Source: CAMCVE01 sp039920645
GTDB taxonomy: Bacteria > Bdellovibrionota > UBA2428
Length of the DNA stretch: 6,434 nt
Reading direction: 5' to 3'
Assembly: GCA_039920645.1 (NCBI GenBank)
Contig: JBDSDI010000092.1
Coordinates: 1 to 6,434, forward strand
In this document: positions 1 to 6,416 of the stretch, one piece after another
How positions within the stretch are numbered: the first letter of the stretch is position 1
How the letters are laid out: every line of letters begins with the position of its first letter
Translations under genes and position numbers: made by a program
Notes under the pieces: model-generated
What the model was told of the DNA's origin: nothing
The model's database searches: none
The model's input: the letters and a program-made list of their open reading frames with translations, nothing else

Positions 1-152
1 TCCGCCTGCGCAGCCTCACGCGCGGTCTGCTCACGCAAGTCGAACTTACGAAGTACCTCACCGATCTTCCCGACGACGCGTCCAACGCCGAAGTGCGCGA
101 CTACTCGGAAGTTCTCGAAGAGTCCGACGACTCCTCGACCGGCTCGCTCTAA
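1..152 (+). CDS. 3' end of an unidentified gene (partial)
   Basis: This is an open reading frame entering from the left edge, with its first complete codon at base 3 and a TAA stop at 150-152. It encodes about 49 residues. The first half is mixed and mildly basic (it begins RLRSLTRGLLTQVELTKYL). The last 25 or so residues are strongly acidic and Ser-rich, ending in ESDDSSTGSL, which suggests a soluble protein with a disordered acidic tail. I do not recognise the family from so short a piece. Codon use (C or G at many third positions) matches the genes downstream. It lies 27 bases upstream of pssA on the same strand and may be the preceding gene of the same transcript. No hairpin with a T-run separates them. 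Confidence 0.6.
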   Translation, partial: RLRSLTRGLLTQVELTKYLTDLPDDASNAEVRDYSEVLEESDDSSTGSL

Positions 153-179
153 GCAGCCCGTCACGACATCGGTGATGAT

Positions 180-965
180 GTGACGTCCAGCGAGGCCACC
201 GCTCCCGTCAGGGGACGTAAGAAGGAAATTCTCTTCTTCTTACTGCCCAACCTCTTCACGACGGCGAATCTTTTTTTCGGATTCTATTCGGTCCTCGCTT
301 CCATTCGCGGTGAGTGGGAAAACGCCGCGTTCTCGATCTTCATCGCGGCTTTCGCCGACGGCTTCGATGGCCGCGTGGCGCGCATGACTCGCGCCCAGTC
401 TTCTTTCGGCGAACAATACGATTCGATGGCCGACCTGATGAGCTTCGGCATGGCGCCCGCGATGCTCTTCTACCTCTGGGCCCTGCAGCCTTATGGACGC
501 TGGGGCTATGCCGCCGCATTCGTGTTCCTCCTCTGCGCGGCCCTGCGGCTTACGCGCTTCAACGTCCTTAAGCAAACCGTCGAGAAACGCTACTTCCAAG
601 GTCTGCCGAGTCCGCTTGCGGGCCTCGGCATCGCTTCGGCGGTACTGTTCTACCGCGAACTCGGTCGCGAATTCGGCGTGGCCGGCGTGAAAGAACCCTT
701 CATGCTCGTGATCGTGCTCACGCTCGCGCTCACCATGATCTCGACGATTCGCTACCGCAGTTTTAAGGATCTCAAATTCAAATCCCAAAAAACTTTTGCG
801 TGGATCATGCTGATCGGTGCCGCGCTTGTCGTCTTTTCTCCTAAGCCCGAACTCACGTTTTTCCCCATCGGCATGTTCTACGTCGTCTTCGCACCGGTCG
901 GAGAACTGGTGCGCTTCGTCTGGCAAAAAGTGATTCGCGCCAGGCTTCGTGTTCGAAAAAAATAG
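180..965 (+). CDS. pssA: CDP-diacylglycerol-serine O-phosphatidyltransferase (phosphatidylserine synthase, type II)
   Basis: This integral inner-membrane enzyme transfers the phosphatidyl group of CDP-diacylglycerol to L-serine, making phosphatidylserine, the precursor of phosphatidylethanolamine. The CDP-alcohol phosphatidyltransferase signature D-x2-DG-x2-AR-x8-G-x3-D-x3-D is complete: D60, D63-G64, A67-R68, G77, D81, D85. These acidic residues bind metal and act in catalysis in the family. The bacterial PssA-like stretches LFTTANLFFGFYS (25-37), LRLTRFN (122-128) and FQGLPSPLAG (139-148) are present. Hydrophobic segments lie at about 25-42, 46-60, 90-122, 144-158, 172-190, 205-220 and 226-246. 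The 261-residue length suits the family. The GTG at 180 is the only plausible start between the upstream in-frame stop and the conserved N-terminus; its ribosome site (GGTGA, 171-175) is weak and close. No phosphatidylserine decarboxylase gene is visible nearby. It ends 13 bases before asd. Confidence 0.95.
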   Translation: MTSSEATAPVRGRKKEILFFLLPNLFTTANLFFGFYSVLASIRGEWENAAFSIFIAAFADGFDGRVARMTRAQSSFGEQYDSMADLMSFGMAPAMLFYLWALQPYGRWGYAAAFVFLLCAALRLTRFNVLKQTVEKRYFQGLPSPLAGLGIASAVLFYRELGREFGVAGVKEPFMLVIVLTLALTMISTIRYRSFKDLKFKSQKTFAWIMLIGAALVVFSPKPELTFFPIGMFYVVFAPVGELVRFVWQKVIRARLRVRKK

Positions 966-969
966 GGAG
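964..969 (+). promoter_or_regulatory. Ribosome binding site of asd, overlapping the pssA stop
   Basis: AGGGAG lies nine bases upstream of the ATG at 979 and shares bases with the TAG stop of pssA (963-965). It is the clearest Shine-Dalgarno sequence in the window. It fixes the asd start at 979 rather than the in-frame GTG at 949, which would add ten residues ahead of the dinucleotide-binding fold. Its position suggests translational coupling of asd to pssA, which is inference. Confidence 0.75.
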
Positions 970-978
970 TCTTCAGAA

Positions 979-2004
979 ATGTCGGTCAAAGTTGCCATCG
1001 TTGGAGCCACGGGCCTCGTAGGCCAAGAAGCGAAGCGTCTCGCAAAGGAACTCCTCGCGCCGTTCGACGCCGAACTCGTTCTCTTCGCCTCGACCGCGCG
1101 CACGACGGGCGACGGATTCAAAGTCCACGCTCTCGAAAGCTCGGGCGATCTCTTGAACACCTGTGACTATGTTCTCAATGCCGCCGGTGCCGAACAGGCC
1201 CTTTGGGTCGCCGAACGCCTCGGACCGAAACAAGTTCTCGTCGACAATTCTTCGGCCTTCCGCATGGATGCTCAGGTTCCGCTCGTGGTTCCCGAAGTGA
1301 ATCCCGAAGCGTTGAAGAATATCCCGAAGCGGATTGTTGCCAACCCCAATTGCACCGCGGCGATTCTTTGCGTGGCTTTGAAGCCTCTGCAACCTTTCGG
1401 CCTCGATCGGGTGATCGTCAGCACCTACCAAGCGGCCAGCGGCGCGGGCATCACGGGGTTGCAGGAACTCGAATCGCAACTCGAGAACTGGAAGAATCCT
1501 CCTTCGACCTGGTCGACCGAAGTCTTTGGCGAGCCATTGTTGCTCAATGTTCTCAGTCATAACTCGAAAGTTCGTCCCGAGTCCGAGGCCCAAGGCGCGC
1601 TCTACAACGACGAGGAATGGAAGATGGTCGAGGAAACACGTAAGATGCTCTCGCAACCCGACCTGTGGATCTCGGCAACCTGTGCGCGCGTTCCCGTACG
1701 TCGCGCGCACACCGAAAGCGTCACCGTTGATCTCGCCCAAGACGTGAGTCTTCAGACTCTTCGCGAACTCTTCAAAAAAGCCGACGGCGTGTCCTACGTG
1801 GACGTACCCGAAGAGCGCAAGTTCCCGAGTCCTCAGCGTGCGCAGGACCAAGACCTCGTGCTGGTCGGGCGCCTCCGCAAGGATGCGAGCCGTCCTAAGA
1901 CGCTGCACATGTTCATCTCCGGCGATCAACTCCGCAAGGGCGCAGCTTCGAACGCGCTTCAGATCATCCGTCATCACCTGCAGAGCCAAAAAGGAAAGGG
2001 CTGA
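979..2004 (+). CDS. asd: Aspartate-semialdehyde dehydrogenase
   Basis: This cytosolic enzyme makes aspartate-4-semialdehyde from aspartyl-4-phosphate with NADPH, at the branch point to lysine and diaminopimelate, methionine and threonine. With the start at ATG 979 the protein has 341 residues, normal for the family. The N-terminal nucleotide-binding loop is GATGLVG (9-15). NSSAFR (90-95) forms part of the substrate and phosphate site. The catalytic cysteine is C125 in ANPNCTA. The second signature, CARVPVRRAHTES (235-247), carries the conserved arginine and the acid/base histidine H244; the RAH variant, rather than GH, is known in part of the family. The C-terminal SGDQLRKGAASNALQI (314-329) matches the usual end of the fold. 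All catalytic residues are intact. It lies between pssA and truA. Proximity of asd to truA is also known from other proteobacteria. Confidence 0.97.
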   Translation: MSVKVAIVGATGLVGQEAKRLAKELLAPFDAELVLFASTARTTGDGFKVHALESSGDLLNTCDYVLNAAGAEQALWVAERLGPKQVLVDNSSAFRMDAQVPLVVPEVNPEALKNIPKRIVANPNCTAAILCVALKPLQPFGLDRVIVSTYQAASGAGITGLQELESQLENWKNPPSTWSTEVFGEPLLLNVLSHNSKVRPESEAQGALYNDEEWKMVEETRKMLSQPDLWISATCARVPVRRAHTESVTVDLAQDVSLQTLRELFKKADGVSYVDVPEERKFPSPQRAQDQDLVLVGRLRKDASRPKTLHMFISGDQLRKGAASNALQIIRHHLQSQKGKG

Positions 2005-2036
2005 GTCGCCGCTGTGCGGGGCTCACGCATATCTTC

Positions 2037-2885
2037 ATGAATGCTCAAGGGACGCGCTCCCGTCGTATCAAGCTTCGGCTTGAGTTCGACGGCTCGCTCT
2101 TTTGCGGCTGGCAGCTTCAGAGTGAAGAGCACGAAGCGCGCACGTCGAGCGTACAGGGCGAGATGGAACGAGCCCTGCGCATTTTTTGTCGTAGTCCCGA
2201 GCGCGTGATGGTGCAGGGTTGCGGACGCACCGACGCGGGGGTTTCGGCACGCGAATTTTTCATGCACTGTGATCTTCCGGAGAGTACCAGCGTTCCCAAT
2301 ACGCAGTCCGATCTCGAAAAGTTGCGCCACAGTCTCAATGGCATTCTTCCCGAAGGCGTTGCGGTCACCCGCGCGGAATCTGCGGACGAAAAATTCAACG
2401 CCCTCCACGATGTCAGGTGGAAAACCTACGAATACGCACTGCTGCTTCGTCGCGCGAAACCCACCTTGGACCGCGCAACGAGCTATTGGATTCCCGAGGC
2501 TCCCGAGAACTTCGACATCGAAGAAGTGAGAAAGACGCTCGCGGTTTTTACCGGCCGTCACGACTTCAAGGCCTTTGCGGCCTCGGATCATACCGCGCAA
2601 ACGACGGTGCGTGAGATCTTCCGAGCTGAGCTCGTTCGGGAAAATGTCTCCGCGGGTGAGCCCTCGACCGAGGCGGCGCGTCTGCGTTTGCGTTTCACGG
2701 GCGAAGGTTTCTTGAAATATATGGTGCGCACGCTCTCCGGAACGCTCGTTGAAGTCGGACAGGGCAAGCGTGATGCTCTGTCCGTAGCGAAGCTTCTCGA
2801 GCCTGGCATTCTGCGTCCTGCAAGCGGTCACTGCGCCCCTGCGCATGCCCTCAGTCTCGTACGCGTCTCCTACGGTGAGCCTTAG
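2037..2885 (+). CDS. truA: tRNA pseudouridine(38-40) synthase TruA
   Basis: This enzyme isomerises uridines at positions 38, 39 and 40 in the anticodon arm of many tRNAs to pseudouridine. It has 282 residues, typical length. The N-terminal LRLEFDGSLFCGWQLQ (13-28) matches the family opening. The catalytic loop GRTDAGVSA (63-71) holds the nucleophilic aspartate D66 and conserved R64. Further matches are the YEY segment (131-133), FTGRHDFKAF (171-180) and FTGEGFLKYMVRTLSGTL (220-237). Two normally conserved spots differ: GVHA reads GVSA (S70), and the FHAR-type segment reads FNAL (120-123). APAHAL near the C-terminus replaces the usual APAxGL. The ATG at 2037 has no good Shine-Dalgarno sequence ahead of it, yet no later start would keep the conserved N-terminus. 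It lies 32 bases after asd and 5 bases before the next gene. Confidence 0.93.
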   Translation: MNAQGTRSRRIKLRLEFDGSLFCGWQLQSEEHEARTSSVQGEMERALRIFCRSPERVMVQGCGRTDAGVSAREFFMHCDLPESTSVPNTQSDLEKLRHSLNGILPEGVAVTRAESADEKFNALHDVRWKTYEYALLLRRAKPTLDRATSYWIPEAPENFDIEEVRKTLAVFTGRHDFKAFAASDHTAQTTVREIFRAELVRENVSAGEPSTEAARLRLRFTGEGFLKYMVRTLSGTLVEVGQGKRDALSVAKLLEPGILRPASGHCAPAHALSLVRVSYGEP

Positions 2886-2890
2886 CGATC

Positions 2891-3895
2891 ATGAGGCGCG
2901 CCATTATTTTTTCCGTGGTTTTCCACGTGTGTTTACTCGCTTTCCTGATGATCAGGTCGAAGTATTTCCCGGAAGAGAAAAAGTCCGAGACGCCCCTCGC
3001 TTTGGACAAGCCGGCGCTTCTTCCGACGCGTCTTCTGAGCGAAAAGGATTTCCGGCGCATCGTAGAAACCTCCGCCACCGAACGGAAAATGAACGCGACT
3101 CCCCAGGATACCGCCCGCTATCTGGGTGAGCATACCCAACGCGTCGATCATGAGACGCGCGCGTCGGGTTTCGGCTCCAACAACGGAAAAAAAACCGAGC
3201 ATGTTAAACCGAAGAAACGCGACGACGCGGCTCTCGGCGATCTGAGTTCTATCTGGAAAATTCCCATCGAGGGTGAGGTCAAAGAGTCGCACGAAAAACC
3301 CACGCCGCTTCGCAAGGGGACACTCGACTCGCTCGATCCCGACGTCTCCGTTGGTTCCGACACCTTGCTTAATACCGACGAGTACATCTATGCGGGATTT
3401 TTTAATCGCGTGAAACAGGAGGTAGCGCCCCGCTGGGAACCAGTTATTCAACGCTTCCTCAAGAGCACGCTTACCTTGGGCGACGGGCAGTTTTCCACGC
3501 GCTACGCGTTCTTTGTGAACGCCCAAGGCGATCTCCAGGACACTCAGCTTCTCGAATCGAGCGGTTCGAAGAGTCTCGACGACATCGCCGTCCGGGCGCT
3601 ACGTGAAGTCGGACGTTTCCCGAACCCTCCGCAGTCCTTGAAATCGGCGAACGGTCTTTACCGCGTCGAGCTCGGTTTCGTGGTCGAGTATTCCAAAAAA
3701 AATTCCAGACCGAGTACGTTCCCGATCCTCGTTTTCAGAGCAATTGAGGGAGACCGGCCCCATTGCCAGCCTTCGTGTGCGGGCCTAGGCTGGGCGCGTG
3801 AAGTGGCTGAGACGTCTTTTCTGGTTTTCCATCGTGGTCGTTGTGATGTTGATCGCGCTTTCTCAGGCGATGGCGTGGTGGTGGGGAAGCGATAA
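2891..3895 (+). CDS. TonB-like protein with TonB C-terminal domain; 3' end probably frameshifted
   Basis: A single N-terminal hydrophobic helix (about residues 4-21) would anchor the protein in the inner membrane with the rest in the periplasm. Residues 25-165 are charged, low in structure and lack the Pro-rich repeats of classical TonB. Residues 166-267 match a TonB C-terminal domain: a YAGFFNRVKQEVAPRW helix, then strand FSTRYAFFVNAQGDL, then LESSGSKSLDDIAVRAL, GRFPNPP, and a final strand YRVELGFVVEYSKK. Such domains usually contact outer-membrane proteins. No ExbB or ExbD is visible, so the energy source and partner are unknown. The domain ends just before an A8 tract (3695-3702). As written, the frame then runs on for some 60 atypical residues with rare AGA codons and overlaps the acylase by 98 bases. 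One extra A would instead give FQTEYVPDPRFQSN and a stop at 3745-3747, a 285-residue protein. GGTGAG at 2875-2880 may be the ribosome site. Confidence 0.8.
   Translation: MRRAIIFSVVFHVCLLAFLMIRSKYFPEEKKSETPLALDKPALLPTRLLSEKDFRRIVETSATERKMNATPQDTARYLGEHTQRVDHETRASGFGSNNGKKTEHVKPKKRDDAALGDLSSIWKIPIEGEVKESHEKPTPLRKGTLDSLDPDVSVGSDTLLNTDEYIYAGFFNRVKQEVAPRWEPVIQRFLKSTLTLGDGQFSTRYAFFVNAQGDLQDTQLLESSGSKSLDDIAVRALREVGRFPNPPQSLKSANGLYRVELGFVVEYSKKNSRPSTFPILVFRAIEGDRPHCQPSCAGLGWAREVAETSFLVFHRGRCDVDRAFSGDGVVVGKR
3187..3194 (+). other. A8 homopolymer, in-frame, upstream tract
   Basis: Eight consecutive A within GGA-AAA-AAA-ACC of the TonB-like gene (residues G99 to T102). The reading frame is sensible on both sides, so no disruption is inferred here. 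It is recorded because an identical-length tract near the 3' end of the same gene coincides with an apparent frame change. Confidence 0.6.
3695..3702 (+). other. A8 homopolymer at an apparent frame change (slippery site or indel)
   Basis: Eight A follow the last strand of the TonB domain (codons TCC-AAA-AAA-AAT). Bases 3697-3703 also fit the X-XXY-YYZ form of a -1 ribosomal slippery heptamer (A-AAA-AAT). In the given frame the protein runs on to 3895. In the frame reached by one added A, or by a -1 slip, it ends naturally at 3747. The sequence cannot tell among a sequencing or assembly indel, a real mutation, and transcriptional or ribosomal slippage. Confidence 0.55.
3766..3793 (+). repeat. 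Inverted repeat just upstream of the acylase start
   Basis: CCAGCCT (3766-3772) and AGGCTGG (3787-3793) form a perfect 7-base stem with a 14-base loop. It ends 4 bases before the GTG at 3798, where the ribosome binding site should be. No T-run follows, so it is not a classical terminator. It could modulate translation of the acylase or be chance in GC-rich DNA. Its location in what would be the intergenic gap fits the view that the TonB-like gene really ends near 3747. Confidence 0.35.
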
Positions 3896-6374
3896 GAACC
3901 AGCTCTCGTCGACTCACGGCGCTTATGCTTTTACAGCTTCGCGCGACGCAGCGTCGGGCACTTGGAATGTCAAAGCTAAGGATCAGGCTTCGCTCTGGTA
4001 CGCCTTTGGTTACGTGCAGTCCTTCGATCGCGAGTTCCAGACTGAACTCGTACGTCTTGCGGCACGCGGCGAGGCTTCGCGCCTTTTCGGCGATGCTGCC
4101 CTGAAGAACGATCGTCTGATGCGGTTTTCCCGGCGTGCCGCCGAAGAAGAATACGAGAAGAGCGATGAAACTCTTAAGACCGCAGCGCGCGCCTATGTCG
4201 CGGGTCGGGAAGCGGCCCTTTCCGATCCGAAGAAGATGGACCCGATCGAGTATCAGATCATGGGTATCACGCGCCAATCGCTTCCTCCGTGGGAAGCGTC
4301 GGACATCATGGCCATCGCGCGCTTCCATGCGTGGCAACTTTCTTTCGACGTAAACCTCGAGCAGCTCTACGTGCGTATTGAGCATGGACTGGGTAAAGAC
4401 GCCACCCAGTTATTGCTGCCTTCCGAGTCGCCGAAGACGCAGCCTCTTTATTCGCAGCCCCTTCTTTTCGAGGGCGTTTCAAAATCGGAAGTTTTCCATC
4501 GTGATTCCAAGTCGCCGGGACTTCCACTTCCGGAAGCGTTTTTCCCGAAGCAGGAAAGCGTTTCGAAAAACTCTGCCGTTCAATCCGAGTTCCTGACGAG
4601 CACCGGCTCGAGACCACCCTTCGATCTCGGCAGAACTATTGCCTTTAACTGGGATACACAACTCGCGCTTCGTGGCGCTTCAAATCTCTGGGTCATCGCT
4701 GATCCTCGGGTCGGCCGCGCTCTCACTCTTTGTAACGACACTCACCTGCGTTTCACGTGGCCCGCTTCTCTTTATCCGATTCGCTACGATCTTGAAGGCG
4801 TCAGCCGCGGCACGGGGTTCATGCTTCCCGGTATTCCGGCAATGGTCGTCGGCACGGTCGAGTCGACCTCGCCCGAAAAGAAAGGCGATCTCATTTCTTG
4901 GGGCATCACGCTGGCCTCCTATGGCGATACCCAGGATCTGATTCGCATCGATGCCAAGGACACCTCGCATTTTGTGAAGACACTGGAATCCTATCCGGTG
5001 CGCGACATGCAAAGCGGTCAGATCGAAGTTCGCCGCATCGAAGAGACGTGGACGCCTTGGGGTCCGCGCGTCGATACCATTTTCACGGAAGACGCCAAGG
5101 CGCTCGGTCCCGGCATCGTCAGTCTCGATTGGATCGGCTACAAGCGGCTTCAGTCGCCATTCGAGTTCTTCTTGAAGCGTGACCTCAATGGCGCCCGCGA
5201 GATCGTGCGCGACCTCCATGAGCGCTTGCCATACCCCAATCTCAATTTCACCTGGATCCAGCGCGACGCCGCAGGCGAGGAGAAGATCGGTCATCTCGTC
5301 AGTGGTTGGATGCGCGCACGTGAACATCGAGAGATCAACGGCCTCAGTCCGTTGAAGACCTCCGAACTCGCTACCGGGCGTCGCGACGTTCAGCCTCGCG
5401 AGCGCGACTATTTCTTGCGTCGCTACGACGCGAAGTTTCCCTTCTTCCTCGCAACGGCTAATCAACGGATTTGGGAAGGCCCCGAAGGCATGAAGCTTGC
5501 GCATTCGTGGGAGCCCGACACCCGAGCACGCGCCATTGTCGCGAACTTCGAAGCCAATGCACGCGATCCTGCGGCTTCGCAGACTGACTACCGTTCGCCG
5601 CAACTCATGGCTTTCCTCAAATCCGAACGTCGTCGCTCTTCGGCCAATCGTCTCTGTGCCGATTCGGTCTTGCCCACTTCGGAGTGTCTCGCTCTGCTGT
5701 CACGATTGGATTCGTGGGATGGCGTGAGCACGGTCGATTCCTGGCAGACGACGCTCGCAGCGCTTTGGCACGCTGATGCGAAACAGCAAATTTTTATGGC
5801 GCTCGTTCCGAAGGCTCTTAAGGATGAGATGAAACCTTTCGCGAAGGACTGGCATCGCCGTTCGTTCTCGTCCGGCGCCATGGCGCGCATCATGAGCGAA
5901 GCTGCATCGACGGCCGCGTGGGAAAAGGATGCGCACATGTCGATCGCAGATTTATCGCTCGAGAGTTTCCGCAAAGCGCTCGCGACCTTGGTCACCGAGC
6001 GCGGCGCCGATACGCGTCTCTGGGAGTGGGGCGCTTTCCATCGCATCGATTGGCTGCATCCTCTCGTACAAGCTCCGGAGCCGTGGGGCTCCGTAATTCA
6101 CGACTCGCTACTGGGACCTCGCCCCGAGCTTCCCGGAGCTCTGGATAGCCCCGGACGCTTCGAATATTCCTGGGACGCCGATCATCCTCTCGATTTCCCA
6201 GCGACGCATGGCGCGGCGCTGAGGATGTGTACCGAGTTCAAGAGTTCGGGCGGAACAACGATGCGCTGGTCGGCGCCGACCGGTCCTTCCGGAAATCCTT
6301 TCTCGAAATACGCTAAGCAGTGGTCCTTCGATACTTTCTTCGAAGGACGGCTCAGCGACGTTCCGACGAACTAA
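3798..6374 (+). CDS. Penicillin acylase family protein (peptidase S45, Ntn hydrolase)
   Basis: Members of this family hydrolyse amide bonds (penicillins, cephalosporins, acyl-homoserine lactones, other N-acyl compounds) after autocatalytic cleavage into alpha and beta chains; the substrate here cannot be told. It has 858 residues, near family length. A basic start (KWLRR), hydrophobic segment 7-26 and A24-M25-A26 suggest a signal peptide cleaved before W27, hence the periplasm. The alpha chain shows WYAFGYVQSFDREFQTE (67-83) and RGEASRLFG (90-98). A poorly conserved stretch, about 205-275, may be the removed spacer. The likely nucleophile is S295 in GASNLWV; family members usually have Gly before this Ser. 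NDTHLRFTWPASLY (313-326), LPGIPAMVVG (343-352) and SWGITLASYGDTQDL (367-381) follow. N555 (ATANQ) is the likely oxyanion-hole Asn, with R576 or R578 as the family Arg. APTGPSGNPFSKYAKQW (826-842) is the usual C-terminal motif. The GTG start lacks a strong ribosome site; an ATG at 3846 would remove much of the signal segment. Confidence 0.9.
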   Translation: MKWLRRLFWFSIVVVVMLIALSQAMAWWWGSDKNQLSSTHGAYAFTASRDAASGTWNVKAKDQASLWYAFGYVQSFDREFQTELVRLAARGEASRLFGDAALKNDRLMRFSRRAAEEEYEKSDETLKTAARAYVAGREAALSDPKKMDPIEYQIMGITRQSLPPWEASDIMAIARFHAWQLSFDVNLEQLYVRIEHGLGKDATQLLLPSESPKTQPLYSQPLLFEGVSKSEVFHRDSKSPGLPLPEAFFPKQESVSKNSAVQSEFLTSTGSRPPFDLGRTIAFNWDTQLALRGASNLWVIADPRVGRALTLCNDTHLRFTWPASLYPIRYDLEGVSRGTGFMLPGIPAMVVGTVESTSPEKKGDLISWGITLASYGDTQDLIRIDAKDTSHFVKTLESYPVRDMQSGQIEVRRIEETWTPWGPRVDTIFTEDAKALGPGIVSLDWIGYKRLQSPFEFFLKRDLNGAREIVRDLHERLPYPNLNFTWIQRDAAGEEKIGHLVSGWMRAREHREINGLSPLKTSELATGRRDVQPRERDYFLRRYDAKFPFFLATANQRIWEGPEGMKLAHSWEPDTRARAIVANFEANARDPAASQTDYRSPQLMAFLKSERRRSSANRLCADSVLPTSECLALLSRLDSWDGVSTVDSWQTTLAALWHADAKQQIFMALVPKALKDEMKPFAKDWHRRSFSSGAMARIMSEAASTAAWEKDAHMSIADLSLESFRKALATLVTERGADTRLWEWGAFHRIDWLHPLVQAPEPWGSVIHDSLLGPRPELPGALDSPGRFEYSWDADHPLDFPATHGAALRMCTEFKSSGGTTMRWSAPTGPSGNPFSKYAKQWSFDTFFEGRLSDVPTN
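6323..6348 (+). repeat. Perfect 9-base inverted repeat in the last codons of the acylase gene
   Basis: GTCCTTCGA (6323-6331) and TCGAAGGAC (6340-6348) are exact reverse complements separated by 8 bases. The element ends 26 bases before the end of the acylase stop codon. No T-run follows it. It could form an mRNA hairpin that stabilises the 3' end or affects termination. Its coding position, within QWSFDTFFEGR, means it could also simply be coincidence. Confidence 0.4.
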
Positions 6375-6416
6375 AGCGAACTGCGGAGAAAATCGGTTTG
6401 ATCGAAGTGTGAGCAT

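Noticed and set aside
1..152. Upstream tail as phosphatidylserine decarboxylase (psd), a frequent neighbour of pssA
   Set aside because: The visible C-terminal 49 residues show no psd features such as the LGST or GSS cleavage motif, and the acidic Ser-rich end does not resemble it; identity left open.
949..978. GTG at 949 as the start of asd
   Set aside because: It would add ten residues absent from the family, and the strong AGGGAG ribosome site points to the ATG at 979.
240..1160. Minus-strand open frame of 306 codons opposite pssA and the start of asd
   Set aside because: It crosses two recognised genes and gives a low-complexity, charged protein rich in Arg, Glu and His with no recognisable domain.
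973..1989. Long open frame on the minus strand opposite asd (338 codons)
   Set aside because: It mirrors the asd coding frame, a common effect in GC-rich genes where TTA, CTA and TCA codons are rare. The + strand frame has full Asd motifs; the antisense protein shows none.
2005..2036. Short hairpin CCGC-TGT-GCGG in the asd-truA gap as a terminator
   Set aside because: The stem is only four bases with no T-run, and truA starts a few bases later without a promoter I can support.
1974..2846. Minus-strand open frame of 290 codons opposite truA
   Set aside because: A shadow of truA; no domain, and truA on the + strand has intact catalytic motifs.
2891..3895. Classical TonB with an ExbB/ExbD siderophore uptake system
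   Set aside because: The C-terminal domain fits, but there is no Pro-rich linker and no exbB, exbD or outer-membrane receptor gene in the window, so only a TonB-like call is made.
4680..5603. Minus-strand open frame of 307 codons inside the acylase gene
   Set aside because: It lies wholly within a gene with clear family motifs and has no recognisable character of its own.
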